NCBI RefSeq assembly: GCF_047675955.1
Contig: NC_132914.1
Span: forward strand, 129,558,163 to 129,622,162
Direction: 5' to 3'
DNA: 64,000 bases
From: Chlorocebus sabaeus
Lineage: Eukaryota; Chordata; Mammalia; Primates; Cercopithecidae
A program made the position numbers and the translations under genes. Positions 1 through 8,765 of this stretch are shown piece after piece. Numbering within the stretch: the first letter of the stretch is position 1; each line of letters starts with the position of its first letter. The notes beneath the pieces are model-generated. The model worked only from the letters and a program-made list of their open reading frames with translations. It did not search any database and was not told the origin of the DNA.

Positions 1-23
1 TGCACCCTGGCGCCCCCGCTCAC

Positions 24-261
24 CGTTGAGCTGGTTGTAGACCACCTCCTCCAGGTGGTCCAGGCGCTGCAGGATGGCCTCGCGGTCCCCCAGCGCGCCC
101 ACCTTGGCGTGTCGGCTGCGCACCCGGCGGTCGCCGCTCACGATGCGCACGAGCTCCTGGGAGCGGCCCTGCAGGCGGCAGTACACGGAGAACAGGACGA
201 TGCCCACGAACACCAGGATGTTCACCGTCAGCAAAGTTCGGATCTTCCTGGCCACCGCCAT
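24..261 (-). CDS. GALNT9: GALNT9 exon 1, coding part (codons 1-79 plus first base of codon 80)
   Basis: Read on the minus strand from the ATG at 261-259, the frame begins MAVARKIRTLLTVNILVFVG and ends with an Asn codon plus a lone G at position 24. A consensus donor GTGAGC follows at 23-18. The N-terminus is the one I recognise for polypeptide GalNAc-transferase 9. It has a very short basic cytosolic tail (about residues 1-8), one hydrophobic signal-anchor (about 9-28), then a charged stem that contains a heptad-like stretch rich in Leu, Glu and Arg (about 57-75). The family are type II Golgi enzymes that transfer GalNAc from UDP-GalNAc to Ser/Thr and so start mucin-type O-glycans. GALNT9 is mainly a brain form, and its catalytic activity is debated. 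The GT-A catalytic and ricin-like lectin domains lie in later exons outside the window. The start context is weak at -3 (T) but has G at +4. The frame runs off the window edge, so a simple ORF scan can miss it. Confidence 0.95.
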
Positions 262-283
262 GAACGCGGCTGCAGCGGGGGCC

Positions 284-355
284 TCACTCGCGGGGCATCC
301 CCAGCATCCCCGCCCGGGCCTGGGCTTCGGCTTCGGCTTCGGCTTCGGGGACCAT
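284..355 (-). other. possible 23-codon upstream ORF in the GALNT9 leader
   Basis: A minus-strand ATG at 355-353 opens a 23-codon frame, rich in Glu-Ala, that stops at 286-284, 22 nt before the GALNT9 ATG. Two more in-frame ATGs lie inside it. Four exact GCTTCG hexamers (324-347 on the plus strand) encode its Glu-Ala run. The upstream ATG has C at -3 and G at +4, so its context is also weak. It matters only if transcription starts upstream of 355. Confidence 0.3.
324..347. repeat. (GCTTCG)4 hexanucleotide microsatellite
   Basis: There are four perfect GCTTCG copies, read as CGAAGC on the GALNT9 sense strand, 63-86 nt upstream of the start codon. They are probably in the 5' leader. Confidence 0.9.
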
Positions 356-1260
356 GAGCCGCCCGGGGCTGCGGGGCTCGGCCGGGAGCTGTCCCTTCAG
401 CACCAGCTCAGCGCGCCCGGCCACGGCCGCCCGGGGTCCCCCAGAGCGCAGGGGGCTGCCCGGGGCTGGGGTCGCGGGGCGCGGCCGGCATCCCCGACTC
501 AGAGGGCGCGGCCCCGCCCCGGGGAGCGGCGAGGGGGGCCGGGGGCGCCGGGGGCGGCGGGGGAGGTGCGGGCGGGCGGCGCTCGGTGTCTGTGCCGGCT
601 CCTGTCCTGCCCGCCCCGCAGCCACCGCGCCGGTGCAGAGTGACGCGGCCTCAGCTCAGCTCATCTGCATCCGCGGCCCCAGGACCGCCCCGCCCCGCCT
701 CCCCCGCCCCGCAAGGCCGCCCCCCGGGACCAGCCCGCGCGCCCGCCCCGCCCCCCCCACCGCGCCCCCCGGGGACCCCAGCACAGCAGGTCCGGGGGCA
801 GCGCGCAGAGCCTGGGCCAAGGGCACACGGGCGCGGGGGGCGGGGCGGGCGCGGACCCTCCCTCCCCAGGACCCGCCAGACGCCCGGGGCTCCCAATGGC
901 CAGCACGGTCCGAATCGACCCCAAGCTTGACCCGAGGGCAGCGGGGCCTCCGGGAATGCCCGGCCAGGGCGGTGTCGCCGGCGTGAATGGGGGAGGGGGC
1001 GGCCGGGGCAGGACGGGGCAGGGCCGCTCTGGTGGTCTCCTGCCCACCCCTCCCCAAGCCCAGCTCCCGGCCTCCCTCCCTCTCCCCCATCGAGGGCTGA
1101 GGACTGGGGAAGCTGAGTCCCGGGGCGGGTGTGGGGGTGGGGCTTGGGATGCAGCAGAGGACCCCAGAGCCACCAGCAGGGGAGAAGGCCCCGTCCCTGA
1201 GCCAGGCTCGCAGGTAAGACGCGAGGCCGCAAACCCCGGCGGCCCCCACCCCCAGCCCAG

Positions 1261-1558
1261 GCTCTGATCTGGCCCCACACTGGCGTTTTGTGGAGGAGAA
1301 CCTGGAATCCACGGGAGATGCCAGCCAAGCCACGCAGCACAGGGGCCCAACTTCCAGTCGCAGAATGCGAGCACCCAAGAGACGGGAGTTTCACCCAAAG
1401 GCAGGGTTCACCCCTGTGTTCCCAGAGACCGGACACGGAGTGGTGCTCAGTAAATGTGTGTGGGATAAGTGAATAAATGATGGAGCATTTATTTAAGCAC
1501 CTGTGCTTGGCTCTCCACACAGAGATGAGTAGGACAAGGGGCTTCCCAGCTCTTGGCT
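1261..1558. other. unique sequence between CpG island and TG array
   Basis: I see no gene here. The part near 1470-1500 is AT-richer. No repeat family is recognised. Confidence 0.6.
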
Positions 1559-1560
1559 CT

Positions 1561-1591
<31 letters not shown>

Positions 1592-2282
1592 TGAGCGTGC
1601 ATGCATTTGCCTCTGCGTGCCCATGTATCTGCATATGTGCATGTCCGTTTGTCAGCGCACATGCATGTACGTGTCCACATGTTTCCGTGTGCATGTGTCT
1701 GTGTGCCCACCTGTGTCCATGTGTCTGTGTGTATATCTGTGTGTGCATGTGCCTGCGTGTCAGTGTGCATTGTGTCTGTGTGTGCTCATGTCTGTGTCTG
1801 TGCATGTATCTGCATATGTGTCTGTGTGTCTGTGTGTCTGTGTGTGTGTTCATATCTCTGTTCATGCGTGCATGTGTCTCTGTATGTATATCTGTGTGCA
1901 TGTGTCTGTGTATCTATGTGTCTGTGTGTGTCCACGTGTGCATGTGTCTGTGTATCTGTGTACAAGTGTCTCTGTGTGTCTGTGTGCGTGCATGTCTATG
2001 TTTGTGTGTTCATGTGTGCATGTTTCTCTCCAGGTATGTGTGTCTCTGTGTTTATGTTCGTGTGTGTGGATGTCTATGTGTGTTCATGTGTACATGTTTC
2101 TGTGTGTGTATAAGTGTCTATGTATGTTCATGTGTGTGTTGTCTGTGCATGTTCACATGTGTACATGTCTCTGTTCATATCTGTTTGTTCATGTGTTCAT
2201 GTGTCTGTTTGTATGTATATCTGTGTGTGCATGTGCCTCTGTGTGTGTGTGTGCATGTGTCTGTGTTTGCACATGTGTGTAG
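1559..2282 (+). repeat. TG-rich degenerate dinucleotide/minisatellite array
   Basis: A pure (GT)n core at about 1561-1580 passes into alternating purine/pyrimidine DNA built from TGTGTCTGTGTG, CATGTG and GTATCT words over about 720 bp. It is open in several frames on both strands (Cys-Val rich on plus, His-Thr rich on minus) only because of this composition. Confidence 0.95.
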
Positions 2283-2779
2283 GGAGAGCTGGGGGGTTCT
2301 GGCTCTGAGCTTAGTATTCTAGTCTTCAAATATCCATTTCTTGGTGTCAGGTATGACAGCCTATCTAACTTGGAGGTTTTCTGCCCCTTCGCTGAGGCTG
2401 GGTGAGATGAACACCCATTTCTCCTTTCTTTGTTGAGCCGTTCTTTTCTTCCTCAGGACGTTTGTCTCAGGAAATGCAGAGGACCAGAACCAGGCAGGAC
2501 CGGGCACTGGGACGGAGGCAGCTGTCCGCAGGGCGTTTACCGTAGAATGTATCACCTGTTCTGAGATGGAGCCGGGGAGGCTGTTTTTAATCATCCGGGA
2601 GGTGATTATGACGCAGCCAGTGTGATAAACCCTGGTCTGTTTTTGATCAATAGCCATTCCCGCGTCCCTCCTTAAAATGCCGTATTTTTCTGTTTATAAA
2701 ATGCAGGTTGTAAAATGTTTCCCAACGTTACGAGGACAGCTGCTGGAATAATGATGCAGGTAGCTGGCACACACGAGGG
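2283..2779. other. unique non-coding sequence
   Basis: No gene or recognised repeat is present. The part from about 2530 to 2720 is locally AT-rich and contains mirror-like TAATCA and GTGATTATGA words. It could be conserved non-coding DNA. Confidence 0.4.
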
Positions 2780-2995
2780 CAAAGGCTTCACCAGGCATGG
2801 TCTTCTATGCCTGTCACTTGGTTAGTACCAACAGTAGCCACGTTAAGGTGTGATACAAACTGGTGTTACCTAATTTTCCATGTGAGGAAATTGAGGCACC
2901 CAAAGGGCAACTGGCTTGCTCAAGGTCACGTCAATGGCAAAGCATGGATCTGGGATTCAAGCCCAGACAATTGGGCTCCAGAATCGACTTTATTA
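2780..2995 (-). repeat. MIR SINE remnant
   Basis: The stretch from about 2870 reads TGAGGAAATTGAGGCACCCA, then CAAGGTCAC and GGGATTCAAGCCCAGAC. This is the reverse complement of the MIR core, including its tRNA-derived B-box area. Edges are approximate. Confidence 0.8.
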
Positions 2996-3282
2996 GTCAT
3001 GGTCACTCAAGAAAACATCGAGCACTTTTCATTACATGTTTAATGAAAATGATGTTAAAGTGGCTTTGTAGGAGAAAACATTTTATTCGTGTAAATACAT
3101 TTTACTGCATTGTAAAATCTAGCAGGAAAAGATGTGGCCTAACTACCATCAAGATTTGGGTAAATTTCATTGGAAATATAAGCACACTGGACGTGGGAAA
3201 ATACTGGTGTACTTTACATGGAAGAGAACGCATCTGATAGTCTGGCAAACTATCATTTGCTGGATTTTCAGGACATACGGGA
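2996..3282. other. AT-rich unique stretch
   Basis: This stretch has lower GC than its surroundings. I see no gene. It may be an old unrecognised repeat or conserved non-coding DNA. Confidence 0.35.
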
Positions 3283-3588
3283 GGCCGGGTGGAGTGACCT
3301 CCCCCTGGCAATTTGGGAGGCTGAGGCCAGTGGATTGCTTGAGCCCAGGAGTCTAAGACTAGCCCGGGCAACATGGCGAAACCTCATCTCTACAAAAAAG
3401 TACAAAAAATTAGCCGGGCGTGGTGGAGCACAGCTGTAGTCTCAGCTACGTGGGAGATTGAGGTGGGAGCATCACCTGAGCCTGGGGAAGTCAAGGCTAC
3501 AGTGAGCTGAGATCACACCACTGCACTCCAGCCTGGGTAACAGAGTGAGACCCTGTCTCAACAAACACACACAAACGAACACAAAATA
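3283..3588 (+). mobile_element. Alu SINE, old (AluJ-like)
   Basis: Both monomers are present, from a diverged GGCCGGGTGGAGTGACCT head to the CCAGCCTGGGTAACAGAGTG right arm and a CA-interrupted A-tail. It is strongly diverged, and the TTGCTTGAGCCCAGGAGT wording fits the J subfamily. No clear target duplication is seen. Confidence 0.92.
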
Positions 3589-3642
3589 TACATATGCTGG
3601 ATGCTCAGTGAGTTGTAACATGTGAGGCAGCCCCCGGGGTAC

Positions 3643-3943
3643 AGATAAGCCCCTGTCTGAGAAGACGCATTACCCCACAGAGTGCAGAGATGAACCCCTG
3701 TCTGAGAAGACGCATTACCCCACAGAGTGCAGAGATGAACCCCTGTCTGAGAAGACGCATTACCCCACAGAGTGCAGAGATGAACCCCTGTCTGAGAAGA
3801 CGCATTACCCCACAGAGTGCAGAGATGAACCCCTGTCTGAGAAGATGCAGGTACCCACGGGGTGCAGAGATGAACCCCTGAGAAGATGCATGTACCCACG
3901 GGGTGCAGAGATGAACCCCTGAGAAGACGCATGTACCCACGGC
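3643..3943. repeat. 45-bp minisatellite, about 6.5 units
   Basis: Units start at 3643, 3688, 3733, 3778, 3823, 3868 and 3909. The first four are nearly identical. The fifth to seventh carry a shared variant (GGTACCCACGGGG), and the sixth and seventh have a 4-bp deletion. Because 45 is a multiple of three, the array is open on both strands, giving 15-residue peptide repeats that I regard as non-coding. Confidence 0.95.
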
Positions 3944-5958
3944 TGCCCCTCATCTTAGCACCACAGTGCCAGCCCCACCCCGTCTTTGATAAACCCTGAC
4001 CTTCCAGGGCCTCCCTTAGAGAGCCAGCCCCTGCCGAGTCCACAAAGGTAGCTGCGGTCCGGGGTGCCGACCCTTCGCATTGGGAGAAACCCTCACCAGT
4101 AGCATCACCCCCCAGTGAGCCGAGGTCACGCCACTGCAGCATCACCGGGGAGGCATCTGGTTGTCGCTGCAGAACTCTGGAGGGGCAGGCTCTCGTGTGG
4201 GTGGGGGCCATGGAGGACGCAGCGTGGGATTTAAAACGAGCCCAGTGAAGGGAAATGCTGGTACTTCAATGTCCATGAGCTCAAGCCCTGTGGGAGGTGT
4301 AGCCTCGATTACTCTGTACAAATCTGAACAGCATTCACACCCAGTTGGACGTGGCCCTTTCCTCGAACCACAGATTGGAACTCAAGGTCACTGAAGTGCT
4401 TTCTGGCCACATCATGGAGAGAAAGGCATTTTCCCACTCAGGCGTCACCCAGGGAACGCAGCGTGCTGTGTTTTAGCATCTAAATGTGTCCCTCGAGGAG
4501 GCAGGGTTATGCCGTGATCACAAGCAACCCCCAAATCTCAATGGCATAAATGGCACAGGGTAATTTCTCACGGGATTGCGCGTCCACCTGGGTCACTGCG
4601 GAGTTCTGCTGGCCAGAGTCGCTCGGAGCCCCCGCGTGAATGCTGGATGGCCAGCCGGGGAGGGCACTCAGGGGCCTCGCACCGTCCACGCCCCACTCCG
4701 AAGCGACACCCGTTGCTTCCACCCGTCACCTGCTGGAGACAGACAGTCACACGGGCCCCTGGACGCAGTGGGGTGGGAAGGGAGATCCTACCGCGTGCTT
4801 GGAAGACGGGAGAACCCGGGTGTTTTGGTGAGTAGTGCTCTCTCAGTCAGCACCGCAGCCTTCCAGCAAATCGGGATTTTATGCCAAACCCACCTCACGC
4901 CCCCAAATACCAGGCTCCCCAGTGTAGCAACGAATGACACGCTGTCGAATCAGACTTCAATGCAACCATGTCACAGAAGACATGACTAAAGCAAAACACG
5001 ACTTTTGGTTTTGACGACTTTGGGTCTGGGCCTCTGCTTCCCTTTCCTGGGCCAAGATCCTCTGGGCGTGGAGTTCAGGAATGAGGGTGGGAGCTTCCCC
5101 AGGAGACCCAAGTGTGGGCGGCGGTTGCTCGGACCAAGTCCTCACTGAGAGTGACCTCGACAGACATCCACTGGCAGCTCCAGCTTAGGCCCAGGAGACA
5201 AAGTGGGGGTCACTGACACCCCAGATTTTTTTAAATGACTGAATCATTATTTGAACGCTGGTCTGTTGGATTTCAAGGCCTGTGATTTTTCCACTGCTGA
5301 CTCCTGGGACAGCAGAGTTTCTTAGATTGGACATAACAACACACTGATCCCCGCCCCTCCTGCTTTTCTGTTTTTAAAATCATTTTGTTTTTAATTCACA
5401 AATATTGCATATGTCATATGGGGTACCATGCGATGTTGATATATGTTTAAAATGTGGAATGATTAAATCAGGCTAATTTACTATTTTTTCTAAAAGGACC
5501 TTGGATTCAAAATTAACTTTAATTTTCTTTCCACTTTGCCTATTTAGCCTTGGCAAGATCAGTCCTTTGTGGCACGTCCAGGATTTAAGCTTTGGACCAC
5601 CAATGAGGAGGGCGTTGGTCTGAGCCTGTTTTTCCAAATGCTGTCTTCCCTTCTTGGGCTTAGGCAGCAGATCCAACTGTAGGTGGCTTTAAAGAGACAG
5701 CAGACATGTTTGTGGCAGTTTATCCATTACCCCTGGGTGCCACCCTTGCATGCCCCCATGTGACAGCTGGTGGCCCACAGCCCATTAACTCTGCAGATGG
5801 GCACAGCAGGCCTTGGGAAGGCAATGCAGGTTCACAGTGTGCTGAAGACGAAGAGATGCAGGGGACTCAAACCCACCGGCCGAGGCACCACCCGCTTCTC
5901 TAGGTAAAGTGGTGAGTCCCAACCGGTGAAGAGATGTGAGAAGTGGTGCCAGGGTGAA
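3944..5958. other. unique sequence with traces of ancient repeats
   Basis: No gene is supported. Around 4503-4640 the wording (CAACCCCCAAATCTCAATGG, then TTTCTCACGGGATTG) resembles a widespread ancient interspersed repeat that I cannot name. A 28-30-bp Alu-like fragment sits near 4112-4142. A Lys-rich minus-strand frame at 5473-5676 is discussed in the findings. Confidence 0.45.
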
Positions 5959-6480
5959 AATGTGTGTGTGCCTCTGTGTATGACTGTGTGTGCTTTTTGT
6001 GTGCATGTGTGTGTGCATATGAGCCTCTGCATGTGTGCACCTGCACATGTGTGCATATATCTGTGTGTGTGTGCATGTGCGTGCATGTGCACCTGAGTAT
6101 GTACATGTGTGTGCACGTGTCTGTGTGTGCATGAGCTTCTGTATGTCTGCGCCTGCACATGTGCCTGTGTGCCTAAGTATGTACACGTGTGTGCATGTAT
6201 GTGTGCCTGTGTGCCTATGTACATGTGTACCTGAGTGTGTGTCTGCACATAAGCACATGTGTGTGCATGTTTGCCTGAGTATGTACACATGTGTGCATGT
6301 GTGTGATGTTTGCCTGAGTATGTACACGTGTGTGCATGCATGTGTGTGCATGTTTGCCTGAGTATGTACACGTGTGTGCGTGCATGTGTGCATGTTTGCC
6401 TGAGTATGTACACGTGTGTGCATGCGTGTACATGCGTGCCTCTGTGTATACTTGAGTATGTACGTGTGTGCATGCATGTT
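5959..6480 (+). repeat. TG-rich minisatellite with about 40-bp higher-order period
   Basis: This array alternates TGTGTGCATG and GCCTGAGTATGTACACGTG. From about 6260 the GTTTGCCTGAGTATGTACAC block recurs every 35-45 bp, so a longer unit has been amplified on a dinucleotide background. Confidence 0.92.
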
Positions 6481-6483
6481 TGT

Positions 6484-6546
6484 GTGAGACAGGGAGAGAG
6501 AGGGAGTGAAGGAGGGAGAAAGAGAAAAAGGGAGAGAGAGGAAGAT
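6484..6546 (+). repeat. short GA-rich tract
   Basis: A purine-rich GGGAGAGAGAGG stretch directly abuts the TG array. Confidence 0.85.
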
Positions 6547-6849
6547 GGAATGGGGATAGAAGGGAGTTATAATAAAAATGGAGGACTTTGGGTGCATTTT
6601 CTGCTATTTTCTTCTCCCCAAAACACTGTAAAGGGGTTATAGAATTTGAGTTTCCTCCCGGCTGAAATTGCGTTTACCCCTTGGGTGCTGACCCAGCTCT
6701 GTGATGACTGTGGTGCGATCCCGGTTCCCTGGCAGCACTTGTCAACAGGGTCAAATGCCTGTTCTTTGCTGGTCTCTTCCGTGGAACAAAAACCTCACCT
6801 AGGAGGTTTCAGGTTTTGCCTCAATTTATCAAATCTGGCATTAGCACAC
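6547..6849. other. unique non-coding sequence
   Basis: No gene, repeat or notable motif is recognised. Confidence 0.5.
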
Positions 6850-7045
6850 CAGATACCGCTCCAGACACTTTTCAAAAATGCATTCTCTGCACCTTCAGAG
6901 CAGCCCTTCGAGAGGGGGCATCTGTGCTATGCCCGTGGTATAGATGGGGAAGCAGAGGCAGTTGGAGTTTCCATAACTGGCCTGAGGCCGCACAGTTACA
7001 GGAGATGGGGCTGGGGCTCTGCCCGGCAGTCCAGCTGTTAAATTC
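6850..7045 (-). repeat. MIR SINE remnant
   Basis: The wording ATAGATGGGGAAGCAGAGGC, then a diverged GGCCTGAGGCCGCACAGTTA and GGGGCTCTGCCCGGCAGTCC, follows the antisense MIR core. Edges are approximate. Confidence 0.65.
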
Positions 7046-8403
7046 ATCTCTAACCTGCCTCTGCTGCCAGTGAATCTAAAATAGATTTTTTTTTATCCTA
7101 CAAAGGATTCATTTTTCCTGTTTCCTCCTGGCCCATGATGTGGACAACTTGCCCCTTCATCATAAGCGCTCAGGTTGGTGAACAAGTCACCCACCAGCAT
7201 ATTCAAACCATGGCCAAACAGTGGCTGAAAATGACAGCAAGCAGCCACTTAGCACAGGGATCTGTCAGTGGGCTGGACGCGACAGGGAGGATTTGGCTCT
7301 GCGCCTGGGTCCGGGACCCCGAATGGCAGTGGGGTTGGCTCTGCACCTGGGGCCCGGGACCTTGACTGGCGGTGGGGGCTGGAGGAAGCTGCACTCATTG
7401 GACGGCTCGGCACTCACACATCTGAGGGTTGTGGCTGGCCTTGGCAGAGACCTGCTCCTGGCAGTGGCTGAGCTGTCGGAATCCAGCACCTGCCCCTCCA
7501 CTTGACCTGAGCTTCCTCACAGCATGGCTACCCGGTTCCAAGCTCCAGCCCCAGGAGAGATGGCCAGGCGGGAGCTGCATCATGTTCTCCCATTTCCTGT
7601 TCTTGATTCACCCCCACTGGGCACTGCAGCCTTCCTGCCAACACAGCTCTCAGGAGTATGGCTGCCACACGCAGAGGCATTTCCCCATATGGCCCTCCTG
7701 TGTGCTGTAAATGCTGACAGCTCCTCAATGGAACCCTCGTGTGGTGGGCGCTGCTTCCTCGTGTAAATGCTCTCGTCATAACTGGTTTCAAGCCGACAGT
7801 ACGACCACTGAGTCCAGAGTCAGGAACAACGGCTCTGCACGCTGGTGGGAATTCGCCCCGGCTCACGCCTGCACCCCGGCCATGGCTCTGTGGAGCTCTC
7901 CGTCCCAGGGAACCTTCTCCTGGCTTTCGCATCCTGCCCCTTCCCAGATTTCCGACCTCTCTGGCTGTGCCTTCTGTGCCTTCCCCGCAGCCCTGATATG
8001 GGCACGGCTCATGTCCAGCACTCCTCAGCACTTCCTTCTTTCCCAGCTCCGCCCACAACTTCCTCCACGCCTGCTCCGTTTCTGTCTGAGTGCAGGCCAC
8101 TCCCAGGTTGACACCTGTGTTCCACGTTGCACGGCTCGGCGTGTGGGCTTGGACCGTGGGAGATGCAGCTTTCCATGAACAGCCCTGGTGTGTGGTCTGG
8201 CAAGTGGCAAGGCGGCTCCGTGGTGGTCAGGACTGAACTCGGGGTCTTGCTGCTCTGCCACCCTCCACCCAGATCTGCAGCTCAGAGCTGAAGGTGACAT
8301 TGTGCCTTCTGGTCAGTGGGAAGGAGTTAGGAGAAGAGAGGGCGGGACCTGCTTCTCTGTTGAGGGTGTGGGCGGGAAGCACAGGCTTCACTCCCCTCCA
8401 CAG
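7046..8403. other. unique GC-rich sequence
   Basis: Overlapping short open frames occur on both strands without domains, splice logic or codon bias. Nothing is supported as a gene. Confidence 0.5.
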
Positions 8404-8765
8404 CCAGGCATGTGGGTGACGTGGCGACGTGCCGGTGACGTGGCGACGTGCGGGTGACGTGGCGGTGAGCGGGTTACGTGGCGACGTGCGGGTGACGTGG
8501 CGGCAAGCAGGTGATGTGGCGACGTGCGGGTGACGTGGCGGTGAGTGGGTGACGTGGTGGCGTGCCGGTGACATGGCAGCATGTGGGTGACGTGGCAGTG
8601 AGCGGGTGACATGGTGACGTGCGGGTGACGTGGCGGTGAGCGGGTGACATGGTGACGTGCAGGTGATGTGGCGGCGAGCGGGTGACGTGGCAGCGAGCAG
8701 GTGACGTGGTGGCGTGCTGGTGACGTGGCAGCATGTGGGTAATGTGGTGACAAGGTGACGTGGCA
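8404..8765 (+). repeat. 19-bp minisatellite carrying TGACGTGG
   Basis: About 19 units of 19 bp follow GGTGACGTGGCGACGTGCG and a GGTGAGCG-ended sister type. The period is confirmed by the GTGAC positions 8416, 8435 and 8454. I count twelve exact TGACGTGG octamers and several one-base variants (TGACATGG, TGATGTGG). It is CpG-rich outside the promoter island. Confidence 0.95.

Larger units (their letters stand above)
262..1260 (-). promoter_or_regulatory. GALNT9: CpG-island promoter and 5' leader of GALNT9
   Basis: The kilobase upstream of the GALNT9 start is extremely GC- and CpG-rich and then falls to ordinary composition near 1.25 kb. GC-box-like clusters are visible at 684-711 (repeated CCGCCCC) and 836-853 (GGGGCGGGGCGGG). 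I see no TATA box at a convincing position. This fits a TATA-less CpG-island promoter firing toward lower coordinates. The transcription start cannot be placed from sequence alone, so the leader length is unknown. Confidence 0.8.

Noticed and set aside
651..1901. 416-codon minus-strand frame
   Set aside because: Half is the TG array read as His/Thr repeats and half is the CpG island. It is compositional.
3643..3943. Peptide repeat gene from the 45-bp array
   Set aside because: Open on both strands because 45 is divisible by three. There is no flanking coding sequence.
4112..4142. Independent Alu insertion
   Set aside because: Only about 28-30 bp match the Alu right arm, with no tail or duplication. 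It is too short to call.
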